64,000 nucleotides of DNA, taken from the NCBI GenBank assembly GCA_022826945.1, contig JAJDTY010000070.1, positions 1 through 64,000 of the forward strand. The letters run 5' to 3'. A model generated the notes under the pieces. That model was given only the letters and a program-made list of their open reading frames with translations. It had not been told where the DNA came from and made no database searches. This document shows positions 7,946 through 16,271 of this stretch, one piece after another; the stretch's first letter is position 1; each line of letters starts with the position of its first letter. The position numbers were made by a program, and so were the translations under genes. The DNA is from Candidatus Binatia bacterium. GTDB lineage: Bacteria; Desulfobacterota; Binatia; Bin18.

Positions 7946-8653
7946 TTAGAATTTTTCCTTGAACGGACGAACATCGATCTCGGTCGTCCAGGAACTGCGA
8001 TCCTGATGGGCCATATGCCAGTAGGTTTCGGCAATGGCCTCAGGCTTGAGCATATCCTCCTCGGTCATATTGGGATAGTTACGGCCCGGGATGTCAATGA
8101 CACCGTCAACATTGACCCAACCCACATGAATGCCCTTAGGGCCAAGGTCGCGCGCCAGCGATTGCACTAGGCCACGCAGGGCGAACTTGGCCGGACCGAA
8201 GACCACTGAGCGGGGGCCGGCCTTGACGCCAGCGGTCGCGCCGGTGAACAGCATAGCACCGTGCCCACGTTCAAGCATGTCCGGAACCACTTCCCTCGCG
8301 CTCAGAAACGCGCCATAGGCGTTGACCCGCCAGGAGTTCTCGTACTGTTCCGGGGTCATATCGGCGATCGTGCCAAAGGCCCCACCGCCGGCATTATAGA
8401 GCAGGATTTCGGGCGGGCCGAGCTGTTCACGGATCGTCTTGAACAGGGCCTCAATCTGGGCTCGGTCGCTCAGATCAGCCGGGGCCTCGCAGACCTGCCC
8501 CCCCTCAGCGCGGATTTCTTCCGCCAGCGATGCGAGATATTCCGTGCGGCGGGCGTTGATTGCCACCGCATACTCTTTCGCGAACCGGCGGGCCAGCGCG
8601 GCCCCTAAGCCAGGACCAACTCCAAGCACTGCGGCAACTGGTTTTTCTGCCAT
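7946..8653 (-). CDS. Atypical SDR-family oxidoreductase lacking the catalytic Tyr
   Basis: This 235-residue Rossmann protein has 'AAVLGVGPGLGAALARRFA' as dinucleotide loop and 'LLYNAGGGAFGTI' matching the NAG motif. The active-site segment reads 'GATAGVKAGPRSVVFGPAKF', so the Tyr of the canonical Y-x-x-x-K is replaced by Phe and the Ser region is TGATAG. Substitutions of this kind are found in a recognisable SDR subgroup ending 'GPKGIHVGWVNVDG'. The protein may still bind NAD(P) but cannot use standard Ser-Tyr-Lys catalysis. The ATG at 8653 is preferred over GTG at 8659 because AAAGGA is correctly spaced only for the ATG. Confidence 0.85.
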   Translation of the reverse strand: MAEKPVAAVLGVGPGLGAALARRFAKEYAVAINARRTEYLASLAEEIRAEGGQVCEAPADLSDRAQIEALFKTIREQLGPPEILLYNAGGGAFGTIADMTPEQYENSWRVNAYGAFLSAREVVPDMLERGHGAMLFTGATAGVKAGPRSVVFGPAKFALRGLVQSLARDLGPKGIHVGWVNVDGVIDIPGRNYPNMTEEDMLKPEAIAETYWHMAHQDRSSWTTEIDVRPFKEKF

Positions 8654-8686
8654 AGTCACGTCCTTTCGTTTCTGAGGATTGTCATG

Positions 8687-8914
8687 TCAGTGATAATTCC
8701 GCAGGCTTTTAAAAATCCCCTGTCGGATAGCATCATTCATATCTTCCAAGGTCTTCGACTGCCCGTTGTATGGGAGACAGCCGGCCACGTCATCCAGACA
8801 CATTTGAGGGAATAACTCTTGGGTGTGGAGCGATATCTTATGGGCCTGTCGAATGGCCCTGGGAATAGTATCCTGACTCTTGATTGAAAGCCTTATTATT
8901 TTCACAGTCCACAT
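8687..8914 (-). pseudogene. Degenerate AbrB/MazE-type antitoxin remnant
   Basis: The frame begins 'MWTVKIIRLSIKSQDTIPRA', which resembles the swapped-hairpin start of AbrB antitoxins (T-S-K-G-Q-I-T-I-P-K). It ends 'VAGCLPYNGQSKTLEDMNDA' plus 'IRQGIF', which closely matches the C-terminal tail of AbrB/MazE antitoxins of PIN toxins. The middle segment expected in the family, with the G-D-x-V strand and the linker, is missing or unrecognisable, and no toxin gene lies next to it. It is therefore most likely a decayed, internally deleted antitoxin. It occupies most of the 365-bp space between the SDR and LLM genes; the rest shows nothing recognisable. Confidence 0.5.
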
Positions 8915-9018
8915 CCTACCGGTAGCAGGAGAAAGGGACAAGCGTTTGCAGCGGGCATCCATCTGATATACCTATCGGCCTTTGTCCTCGATAGCAGAGG
9001 GAGGTAGAGGAGAGACGC

Positions 9019-10002
9019 ATGCACGATGTCAAGTTTGGCTTGTTCTTACCCACTGGCGACTTTGCCGCAGCAAAGCGGGCTGCGCTCCGTGCCGAGGATG
9101 ACGGCTTTTATTCGGTGTCGCTCAACGATCACTTTTTTTCTCCGTTGGGCACACCGCAGGTCCCGCAGTTGGAGTGCTTCACCACCCTGACTGCCGTTGC
9201 CGCCGTGACCAACCGCATTCGTCTGACTCCCACGGTCGCGGCCGCCTCGTTTCGTCCGCCGCCGTTGCTGGCCAAGATCACCTCCACGCTGGACCAGGTC
9301 AGCAATGGGCGGCTCGTCCTAGGCTTAGGAGCGGGCTGGCAGCAGTCGGAATACGACGCCCACGGCTATGCGTATCCCTCCAACGCGGAACGTCTGGCTC
9401 AAATGGCCGAGGCCATCCACGTGCTCAAAGCCATGTGGACCCAGGCGGAACCGACGTTTCACGGTCAGTATTACACTATCGATAAGGCGTATAATAATCC
9501 GCGTCCAGTCCAACAGCCCCGCCCGCCGCTCATGCTGGGCGGTTCTGGAAGCGGACTGCTCAAAATCGCCGCAGCCGAGGCCGACATTCTCAATATCATC
9601 CCGCCCATTTTTAACGGTAAAGACTTTGTGAACGACCCGGTCGCCACCGTCGCCTTTGACATGGCTCAGCTCGAACGGCGGATTGGCATGTTCCGCAAAT
9701 ATGTCGGGGAAGTCGGCCGAGACCCACAGAGCATTGAGCTGGGAGGCATGGTCATGCTCTGTCTGTCCAATACGACAGACGATCCCCTGTTCGGTAAAAT
9801 TGCGTCCCGCTTGGGCTTTCCCGATGTAGAAGCAGCCCGCCACTCCCCCCTACTCCTCATGGGCACTCCGGACGAGGTCAGGCGTAATCTCACCAGGCGC
9901 ATTGAAAACCTGGGCATTACGTATTTCGTCCTTATCTCGACATCCGCAGAGACGCAGACACTCTTCGTTCAGAAGGTCATGCCCGAGTTTGTGTCCCACT
10001 AG
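9019..10002 (+). CDS. LLM-class oxidoreductase (F420- or FMN-dependent)
   Basis: A 327-residue luciferase-like protein. It starts 'HDVKFGLFLPTGDFAAAKRA', has the barrel signature 'TLDQVSNGRLVLGLGAGWQ' and 'YNNPRPVQQPRPPLMLGGSG', and ends with the 'GTPDEVRRNLTRRIENLGIT' segment common in F420-dependent LLM enzymes. A GAGGTAGAGGAGAG stretch precedes the ATG. The gene for a CvfB-like protein starts 7 bp after the stop, so the two may be co-transcribed. The cofactor (F420 or FMN) cannot be decided by eye. Confidence 0.88.
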   Translation: MHDVKFGLFLPTGDFAAAKRAALRAEDDGFYSVSLNDHFFSPLGTPQVPQLECFTTLTAVAAVTNRIRLTPTVAAASFRPPPLLAKITSTLDQVSNGRLVLGLGAGWQQSEYDAHGYAYPSNAERLAQMAEAIHVLKAMWTQAEPTFHGQYYTIDKAYNNPRPVQQPRPPLMLGGSGSGLLKIAAAEADILNIIPPIFNGKDFVNDPVATVAFDMAQLERRIGMFRKYVGEVGRDPQSIELGGMVMLCLSNTTDDPLFGKIASRLGFPDVEAARHSPLLLMGTPDEVRRNLTRRIENLGITYFVLISTSAETQTLFVQKVMPEFVSH

Positions 10003-10009
10003 AGCCCGC

Positions 10010-10870
10010 ATGCCACACATCGGTACGCTGAATACGCTCCAGGTGGTCAACGCAACAGACAGGGGGGTCTATCTCGACGCGGGAGAGCTCGGCGAGATAT
10101 TACTCCCGCAGCCTGATGTTCCCGATACGTGTCAGCCGGGCGAACGCCTCACCGTTTTCCTCTATACGGATTCCGAGGACCGTCCGGTAGCCACCATGCA
10201 ATCACCGCTGGCTATGGCCGGTGACTTTGCGTGGCTCAAGGTCGTTGCCGAGACACCGGTTGGCGCCTTTCTCGATTGGGGTTTACCCAAGGACCTGCTG
10301 GTTCCTTTTCGAGAGCAAAACACACCGATGAAAAAGGGGCGCTCCTATATTGTCAGAGTTTATCTGGATGAGCGGAGTCAGCGTGTCGCCGCCTCGGCAA
10401 AACTCGACCGCTTTCTGTCCGATACCGCGACCGACCTTCACGCCGGTCAGGAAGTTGAACTCTTCGTCTGTACCCAGACGACGCTGGGCCGCAAGGTCAT
10501 TATCAATCGTACACACTGGGGGCTGTTACACTCCGCTGACATCTTTCAGCCACTTCACAGCGGACAACGGCTGACCGGCTTTGTCAAAACCATACGGGCG
10601 GACGGAAAAATTGACGCCTGCCTGCACAAGCCGGGGTATGCGAAAGTCCAGGATATCAGCGCGACCATTCTCGACGCTCTGGAACAACACGGCGGACAGA
10701 TTCCCGTCACCGACCGGAGTACGCCCGAGTGTATCCGGCGGTGGTTCGGGGTGAGCAAGAAGACGTATAAAAAAGCCTTGGGAGCGCTGTACAAGCGAAG
10801 AATAGTCACCCTGACGGATACCCGGGTCAGCCTGAACCCGGACAGACGGAGACAGGTCAAGGGGACATAG
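10010..10870 (+). CDS. cvfB: CvfB-like S1-domain RNA-binding protein
   Basis: This 286-residue protein has the layout of CvfB/YitL: an N-terminal S1-like strand set ('VVNATDRGVYLDAGELGEIL'), a second S1-like domain with 'VGAFLDWGLPKDLLVPFREQ' (the typical 'GAFLDWGL.KDLLVP' block), a third with 'LTGFVKTIRADGKIDACLHK', and a C-terminal winged helix ending near 'SKKTYKKALGALYKRR'. CvfB proteins bind RNA and affect stress and virulence gene expression in Firmicutes. The ATG at 10010 is chosen because the open frame upstream overlaps the LLM gene and is not family-like. Confidence 0.85.
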   Translation: MPHIGTLNTLQVVNATDRGVYLDAGELGEILLPQPDVPDTCQPGERLTVFLYTDSEDRPVATMQSPLAMAGDFAWLKVVAETPVGAFLDWGLPKDLLVPFREQNTPMKKGRSYIVRVYLDERSQRVAASAKLDRFLSDTATDLHAGQEVELFVCTQTTLGRKVIINRTHWGLLHSADIFQPLHSGQRLTGFVKTIRADGKIDACLHKPGYAKVQDISATILDALEQHGGQIPVTDRSTPECIRRWFGVSKKTYKKALGALYKRRIVTLTDTRVSLNPDRRRQVKGT

Positions 10871-10893
10871 CTGGAAAGGTTGCTTTTCCCCGC

Positions 10894-11712
10894 CTAGGCG
10901 CTCTGCCGCTCAATCCGCTTACGCAGCTTCTCCATATAGGGTTGAACATCCGGCGCGAACGCCTCGTGCTCGGACAGCTTGGTAAAATGCGCCAGCGCTC
11001 GCGGATATTCGGCTTCTGCGTCGGCATGGAATATCAGGTTGAGCCCGTTGTCAGCCAACAGCTTCTGCTGGGCCTTTTCGTTGGAGAACAGAGCAATTTC
11101 CGCCACAAAACAGATATCCGCCAGAGTGATGCCCTCGCCAACGAGATAGTCCCGGTTCGGGGTCAGTCCTCGCTCAATGCCGGAAAGATAAATCCCAAAG
11201 GCCTCTTTCGCCCTGGCATGAATATCCGCCGTCATCTTGCCGCCCATTAAGGCCAGGAGATAAATCTGCGAGTCACGCGCAAAGACCAGGCTGGCATCCA
11301 GAAAGCTATCAATGCGGGCAGCCGCATACGCATCCATTCCATACACCGGATAGGTTTCCTGTCCCAGACGCCCGACTGCGCGCATGATGCTGTTCGACTC
11401 AAAAATCCCGGTCCGACCGTCAGGGCTGAAGGCTGCTGGAACCGTCCCAAACGGATGCGCTTCGAGAAAGGCATCCGTCTTGAACAAACGACCGCTAAAA
11501 CCGGCTCGGGCCTGCCGTTCCGTCTTCTGGGGAGCGGTCTTCTCTTCTTCGGTCAGTGGGCGGGCCTCAAAATCCCACAGCCAGTTCTGCAAGTCAGGAG
11601 GCGTACTGCCCCGGATATCAATGCGGATATTGCACAGGCGGGCCGCAATGGTGGCCTTCCAAATACGTGGGTTGGGCAGATAAGAAAAAATGCGGAGATC
11701 GAAGTCTGACAT
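10894..11712 (-). CDS. Glutathione S-transferase-like protein
   Basis: A 272-residue two-domain GST fold. The thioredoxin-like N-domain contains 'ATIAARLCNIRIDIRG' and the glutathione-binding 'EAHPFGTVPAAFSPDGRTGI', continuing 'FESNSIMRAVG' (the P-x-x-x and E-S motif). The helical C-domain includes 'LVGEGITLADICFVAEIALF', the N-capping and D motif of GSTs. It has a somewhat long linker of about 40 charged residues (35-75) before the conserved Pro loop. Likely a cytosolic glutathione transferase or disulfide reductase. Confidence 0.85.
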   Translation of the reverse strand: MSDFDLRIFSYLPNPRIWKATIAARLCNIRIDIRGSTPPDLQNWLWDFEARPLTEEEKTAPQKTERQARAGFSGRLFKTDAFLEAHPFGTVPAAFSPDGRTGIFESNSIMRAVGRLGQETYPVYGMDAYAAARIDSFLDASLVFARDSQIYLLALMGGKMTADIHARAKEAFGIYLSGIERGLTPNRDYLVGEGITLADICFVAEIALFSNEKAQQKLLADNGLNLIFHADAEAEYPRALAHFTKLSEHEAFAPDVQPYMEKLRKRIERQSA

Positions 11713-11781
11713 GGTGACTATCCTTTCCGAACGGCATATATCTCAGGCGAGGGAGCATACCAGAAGAACTGAGCTGAGGAC

Positions 11782-12201
11782 ATGACGGCACACGCGCACA
11801 CAGAAAAACCCGGCTATGGCGACGGCGATACCTCCTTTCAGGCCGCCGGCGGGGTGGCAGGAATTCGGCAGTTAGTCGATGATTTTTACGACTTGATGGA
11901 ACGGTTGCCCGAAACCCAAGAGATTCGAGCTCTGCACCCCGCCGATCTCACCCAGTCCCGAGACAAACTGGCCCGGTTTTTATGCGGCTGGTTAGGCGGG
12001 CCGAGGCGGTATCACGAAAAATATGGTCCGATCAGGATCCCGAGCGCACATGCCCATCTGCACATCGGGATGAAACAGCGCGATGCCTGGCTGTCCTGTA
12101 TGCAGCAGGCACTGGAACAACAGCCCTACGCCGCAAGCTTCAAGGCATATCTGATCGCACAGCTGGCGATTCCCGCGGAACGGTGCCGGACACGGGATTA
12201 G
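11782..12201 (+). CDS. Group II truncated hemoglobin
   Basis: This 139-residue protein matches trHb2 (YjbI-type) globins. 'FQAAGGVAGIRQLVDDFYDL' is the B helix, 'FLCGWLGGPRRYHEKYGPIR' the conserved E-helix and loop block, and 'IPSAHAHLHIGMKQRDAWLS' the F-helix with proximal His H90, followed by the G-helix Trp. It should bind heme and O2 or NO; trHb2 proteins act in NO or peroxide detoxification or oxygen supply. Its stop overlaps the stop of the convergent small gene by four bases. Confidence 0.9.
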   Translation: MTAHAHTEKPGYGDGDTSFQAAGGVAGIRQLVDDFYDLMERLPETQEIRALHPADLTQSRDKLARFLCGWLGGPRRYHEKYGPIRIPSAHAHLHIGMKQRDAWLSCMQQALEQQPYAASFKAYLIAQLAIPAERCRTRD

Positions 12202-12518
12202 GTCGTGGAGCCCTCGGCCCAGGGGTGGCCGAGCCGCTCGGCGACTGCGCGCGGTGAATACGGAGACGAGTAGAAGCCGACCTTGTAGCTCGACCCGGCA
12301 GCAACATCACTCTGTTGTAATTCGACCAGCACCATGTCGGCAGACGCCACGTCTGGGGTCGGAAGGCTGGAGTCAAACGCGGGAGCCTGGTCCGTATAAA
12401 ACCGATGGACGCCAATGTCCAAAGGCCACTGGATATTCTCAAAAGGTCGCTCATAGGCCGGCTTGCCGCCAACGGCGATCAACCGATTCTGCTGTTGGAT
12501 AAACCACACTTTTGCCAT
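12198..12518 (-). CDS. Conserved-looking small protein of unknown function
   Basis: This 106-residue protein begins 'MAKVWFIQQQNRLIAVGGKP', is rich in aromatic residues and has no signal peptide or transmembrane segment. Codon use resembles its neighbours, and it starts 15 bp after the M24 peptidase stop, so it is probably the second gene of that operon. I do not recognise a family. Confidence 0.6.
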   Translation of the reverse strand: MAKVWFIQQQNRLIAVGGKPAYERPFENIQWPLDIGVHRFYTDQAPAFDSSLPTPDVASADMVLVELQQSDVAAGSSYKVGFYSSPYSPRAVAERLGHPWAEGSTT

Positions 12519-12532
12519 AGGCTCAGCTTCCC

Positions 12533-13705
12533 TTATGTAAGAATCGGGATGACTTCCGTTTGGACCGGGTCGCCGGTTACAATCGCTTCATTCTCGGTGA
12601 TATAGACGTCAACCTCACTGCGCACCCCAAAGTCTCCGGCCAGATAAATTCCGGGCTCGACAGAGAAGCAGGTATGGGGCAGCACCCGGCGCGTATCGCG
12701 GGTCTCGACGCCATCCATATTCGCGCCGTTGCCGTGGACTTCCGTGCCGATAGAGTGACCGGTTCGGTGAAAAAACTGGTCGCCATAGCCGGCATTGGTA
12801 ATGACGCTTCGTGACGCGGCGTCAACTTCATGACCAAAGAACGTCTGACCACCGGTCACGCGTCCTTGGACAAAGGATATTGCCGCATCACGCGCCTCAC
12901 GTACGAGCTGAAATATCTCCTGATAGCGCTCGGGGACGACCTTACCCATAAAGCCGGTCCAGGTGATATCGGCATACACCCCGTCCGGTTCTTTGGCCCA
13001 CAGGTCAATCAGCACAAAGTCGCCGGGTCGAATCAGCGCCGTCTGTTCAGCCGTTGGTGTGTAGTGCGGATCCGCGCTGTGGGCGTTGGCCGCCACCACA
13101 GGCGGATAGTAGGTCGTCAGCCCGTGCTGGGCAAAGCAATCCAGGATGAATTGCTGGACCTGATATTCGGACACCGGCGCGTTATCGCTCAGATAGCCAA
13201 AGGCGGCATCGACCGTCTGGCGGACCACGGTGGCTGCGCGGCGATGACTCTGCCACTGCGCCTGGGTCCAGACCGCTTCAAACCGCTGCACCAGGTCCGC
13301 GGACGAGATCACCTCAACCCCAAGCTGACGGATGGTTTCAATCGTGCCGGCGTCAACCCGCGAGATGTACGGGATGGCATTCCCCGGTGAATACTGCATG
13401 GCAATGCGCCGCCGATTGCGCAGCAGCTCGGCTAAGCGCTCTGCGTGCTGCTGCCAGGTAAAAAACGGCCGCTTTGGGCCGGGCAGGCGATCCAGACGAT
13501 ACGGCTCAATGGTGGAAACGAGCCCGACCGGCGTGCCCTCAGCCGGAATGAAATAATACCAGCGTCGCGTCGACAGCTCCGTTTCATCGAGTCCGAGAAT
13601 CCGGTAGGCGAGCGGGTCGCTACCTCGAAAATCGTAAAACAGCCACCCGTCGAGCGTTTCCTCCTGCAATGCGTACTGAATCTCGTGCAAGCGGTCTGCG
13701 TCCAT
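12533..13705 (-). CDS. M24-family Xaa-Pro aminopeptidase
   Basis: A 390-residue creatinase/aminopeptidase P fold. The C-terminal pita-bread domain shows all five metal ligands: Asp in 'FVLIDLWAKEPDG', Asp in 'YADITWTGF', His in 'RTGHSIGTEVHG', Glu in 'FSVEPGIYL' and Glu in 'RSEVDVYI'. The N-terminal domain (about residues 1-150) is the usual creatinase-N type. It likely cleaves an X-Pro or related amide bond in the cytosol using two Mn2+ or Co2+ ions. A GAGGAGGG site precedes the ATG. Confidence 0.9.
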   Translation of the reverse strand: MDADRLHEIQYALQEETLDGWLFYDFRGSDPLAYRILGLDETELSTRRWYYFIPAEGTPVGLVSTIEPYRLDRLPGPKRPFFTWQQHAERLAELLRNRRRIAMQYSPGNAIPYISRVDAGTIETIRQLGVEVISSADLVQRFEAVWTQAQWQSHRRAATVVRQTVDAAFGYLSDNAPVSEYQVQQFILDCFAQHGLTTYYPPVVAANAHSADPHYTPTAEQTALIRPGDFVLIDLWAKEPDGVYADITWTGFMGKVVPERYQEIFQLVREARDAAISFVQGRVTGGQTFFGHEVDAASRSVITNAGYGDQFFHRTGHSIGTEVHGNGANMDGVETRDTRRVLPHTCFSVEPGIYLAGDFGVRSEVDVYITENEAIVTGDPVQTEVIPILT

Positions 13706-13769
13706 ACCCTCCTCGCTTGAGTTGCGGCCCCTCTGACGAGATGGTAATACTAGCCGCTGGAGGTCGAGA

Positions 13770-14045
13770 ATGAAAGCAGGAATTCATCCAGAAGCCTATC
13801 GGGAGGTCGTCTTTCAGGACACTGCGGCGAACTTTGCCTTCCTCACCCGAGCGTGTGTCGAGACCAACGACACGATTGAGTGGGAAGACGGCAAGACTTA
13901 TCCCTTATATAAACTCGATATTTCGAGCGCGTCCCATCCGTTCTACACTGGGAAACAGCGCATTGTTGATACGGCAGGACGCGTGGAACGCTTCCGTCGG
14001 AAATATGGGTTGCAAGACCCGGAGAAACAAAAAGAAGACGCATAG
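13770..14045 (+). CDS. rpmE2: 50S ribosomal protein L31 type B
   Basis: A 91-residue L31 of the zinc-independent type: '[20 protein letters not shown]', then '[20 protein letters not shown]', '[20 protein letters not shown]' and '[11 protein letters not shown]'. The four-Cys zinc site of type A L31 is absent. In many bacteria this paralogue replaces the Zn-binding L31 under zinc limitation. GGAGG precedes the ATG. A clear intrinsic terminator follows 38 bp after the stop, so it is a separate transcription unit from prfA. Confidence 0.95.
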   Translation: MKAGIHPEAYREVVFQDTAANFAFLTRACVETNDTIEWEDGKTYPLYKLDISSASHPFYTGKQRIVDTAGRVERFRRKYGLQDPEKQKEDA

Positions 14046-14083
14046 CCTGCGTCAGACGGACGCAGAGCAAAACAGTGAGCGGA

Positions 14084-14113
14084 GGGGCGGTTTTCTACCG
14101 CCCCTTATTATAT
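14084..14113 (+). terminator. Intrinsic terminator of rpmE2
   Basis: A perfect 7-bp GC stem, GGGGCGG / CCGCCCC, with a 7-base loop is followed by TTATTATATTT. It lies between the rpmE2 stop and the prfA start, the expected place for a Rho-independent terminator. Confidence 0.85.
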
Positions 14114-14144
14114 TTATCTCCCGCTCCGATCCTTGGTTGTGATT

Positions 14145-15230
14145 ATGAGTGAAGCCGCGGCGTTGCACGAAAAGCTCTCCGAAGTCGAGCAGCGTTACGA
14201 AGAAGTGGAACGCACGCTGGGCCGTCCCGAGGTCGCCAGCGACGCCAAGGAGTACGCCAAGCTGGCCAAGGAGCATGCCGCCCTGGAAGAGGTCGTGACG
14301 TGTTTTCGTGAATGGCGCAAGGTCCATGCCGATCTCGAAGACAGCCAAGCCCTGCTTGAGGATAGCGACCCGGACATGCGCGACCTGGCGCAAGAAGAGA
14401 TCGAGGGGCTGAGCCAACGGGCCACCCAGCTTGAAGATCAACTCCATCTCTTGCTACTCCCCAAAGACCCGCTTGACGAGAAAAACGTGATCCTTGAAAT
14501 CCGGGCCGGTACCGGAGGCGAGGAAGCGAGTCTGTTTGCTGCCGACCTGTTTCGGATGTATTCGCATTATGCCGAGCAGCGGAACTGGCGTATGGATGTG
14601 CTGAGTTCAAGTCCAACCGGCCTGGGTGGATTCAAGGAAATCATCAGCATGATCACGGGCAAGAATGCCTACAGCCGACTCAAATTCGAGGGCGGGGTAC
14701 ACCGCGTCCAGCGGGTCCCCGAGACCGAAGCCTCCGGTCGGATTCACACCTCGGCCGTTACCGTCGCGGTTCTGCCCGAAGCGGATGAGGTCGATATCGC
14801 CATTGACGAAAAGGAACTCCGCATCGATGTTTTCCGGTCCTCCGGTCCGGGCGGACAAAGTGTCAACACCACGGATTCGGCCGTCCGCATTACGCATCTG
14901 CCAACCAACCTGGTGGTCTCCTGTCAGGATGAGAAGTCGCAGCACAAGAACAAAGCCAAGGCGCTTAAAATTCTGCGCTCCCGCCTGCTCGAACGGGCGC
15001 AAGCAGAACAGCAGAGTGAGATTACGGCTTCACGGCGGAGCATGGTCGGCTCGGGAGACCGCTCCGAGCGGATACGAACCTATAATTTCCCCCAGTCGCG
15101 CATGACAGACCATCGGATCAGTATGACGCTCCACACGCTTGAGCGGATTCTTGATGGGGAGCTCGACCCGGTTGTGGATGCCCTCATCACTTCGCATCAG
15201 GCCGAAACGCTCAAGGCCACCGCGAACTGA
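14145..15230 (+). CDS. prfA: Peptide chain release factor 1
   Basis: This 361-residue protein is the standard RF1 length. The codon-recognition motif P-x-T is 'PET' at residues 192-194 in '[20 protein letters not shown]'. The peptidyl-hydrolysis GGQ motif is at residues 236-238 in '[20 protein letters not shown]'. RF1 reads UAA and UAG at the ribosome. The ATG at 14145 gives the usual N-terminus; an in-frame GTG 12 bases upstream is less likely. The gene is followed by prmC, which methylates the GGQ Gln, in the classic prfA-prmC order. Confidence 0.97.
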   Translation: MSEAAALHEKLSEVEQRYEEVERTLGRPEVASDAKEYAKLAKEHAALEEVVTCFREWRKVHADLEDSQALLEDSDPDMRDLAQEEIEGLSQRATQLEDQLHLLLLPKDPLDEKNVILEIRAGTGGEEASLFAADLFRMYSHYAEQRNWRMDVLSSSPTGLGGFKEIISMITGKNAYSRLKFEGGVHRVQRVPETEASGRIHTSAVTVAVLPEADEVDIAIDEKELRIDVFRSSGPGGQSVNTTDSAVRITHLPTNLVVSCQDEKSQHKNKAKALKILRSRLLERAQAEQQSEITASRRSMVGSGDRSERIRTYNFPQSRMTDHRISMTLHTLERILDGELDPVVDALITSHQAETLKATAN

Positions 15231-15255
15231 ATTCAGCCCAACGGGGTTGTCTCCG

Positions 15256-16206
15256 GTGAAAACCACGCAAACTCGCCCTACCCCGCTCGTACCCCCCCCA
15301 CGTCTCCAGCCAGATTCGCTATCCCGTGTTGAGACGATTGCCCAGCTCGTGGCCTGGGCCGCAGACAGATTCAAGACAGCCGGTATTGATACGCCTCACT
15401 TGGACGCGGAAGTCCTGCTGGCGCATACGCTCCACATCAGCCGGTCTTGTCTGTACAGCCGGCTTCAAGAGGCCGTTTCCGATTCTCAGAAAACCAACTT
15501 CCAGCAGAATGTGGTCCGTCGTACCAAGCGGGAGCCGGTTGCCTATATTACCGGCCGCCAGGAATTCTGGTCGCTGGATTTTCAGGTCAACCCCGGCGTG
15601 CTTATTCCGCGTCCTGATACGGAGATCGTTGTTGAGACGGCTTTACGCCTGCTGGCCTCGTCTCGGATAACCGCCCCCCGCATCCTTGATATTGGGACAG
15701 GCAGCGGCTGTATTGCCGTTGCCCTCGCGACTGAATTGCCGCATGCGCAGATTTGGGCGATCGATAAAACACAGGTAAGCCTGCCCCTTGCTCAAAAGAA
15801 TGCCCACGCGCATCGGGTCGGCCAACGCATTACGTTTGCCTGTGGAGACCTGTTCGGTCCTGTGCAGCCTAGCGCGCCGTTCTTTGACCTGCTCGTGACC
15901 AATCCCCCGTATATCGCCTCGCCGGTACTCGACACACTTCAGCCCGAGGTCCGCCTGTGGGAGCCGCGGGCCGCCCTGGACGGCGGAGCGGACGGTCTCG
16001 ATTTTTACGGCCGTCTGTTGTACGACTGTCCAGACTACATACGGCCTGGCGGCTGGCTCGTCGCGGAAGTTGGGGATAGACAAAAAGACGCTGTGGTACA
16101 GCTCGGACACAAGCAGCGCCGCCTGCGTTTCCAGATGTACAGGCAAGATTATGCTGGCCGGGATCGGGTGGTCGTTTTCCAGAAGGCTGCTGACGTTGAG
16201 CAGTAG
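15256..16206 (+). CDS. prmC: Release factor glutamine methyltransferase
   Basis: A SAM-dependent methyltransferase with the PrmC N-terminal helical domain ('IDTPHLDAEVLLAHTLHISR'), 'REPVAYITGRQEFWSLDFQV', SAM motif I 'ILDIGTGSGCIAVALATELP' and the catalytic 'LLVTNPPYIASP' (NPPY). It N5-methylates the GGQ Gln of release factors. Length is 316 residues from the GTG at 15256, slightly longer than usual, and a later start (near the 'VETIAQLV' block) is possible because no clear Shine-Dalgarno site is visible. It begins 25 bp after prfA. Confidence 0.93.
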   Translation: MKTTQTRPTPLVPPPRLQPDSLSRVETIAQLVAWAADRFKTAGIDTPHLDAEVLLAHTLHISRSCLYSRLQEAVSDSQKTNFQQNVVRRTKREPVAYITGRQEFWSLDFQVNPGVLIPRPDTEIVVETALRLLASSRITAPRILDIGTGSGCIAVALATELPHAQIWAIDKTQVSLPLAQKNAHAHRVGQRITFACGDLFGPVQPSAPFFDLLVTNPPYIASPVLDTLQPEVRLWEPRAALDGGADGLDFYGRLLYDCPDYIRPGGWLVAEVGDRQKDAVVQLGHKQRRLRFQMYRQDYAGRDRVVVFQKAADVEQ

Positions 16207-16271
16207 CTGGTGGTGAGGCAGCGGGGCGGACCCTCATGCATTTCTTCCAGACCTTTTTCGGACCTCGATAA

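Noticed and set aside
12830-13390. 186-codon plus-strand frame opposite the M24 peptidase
   Set aside because: It mirrors the GC-rich third positions of the M24 gene; all five M24 metal ligands are on the minus strand.
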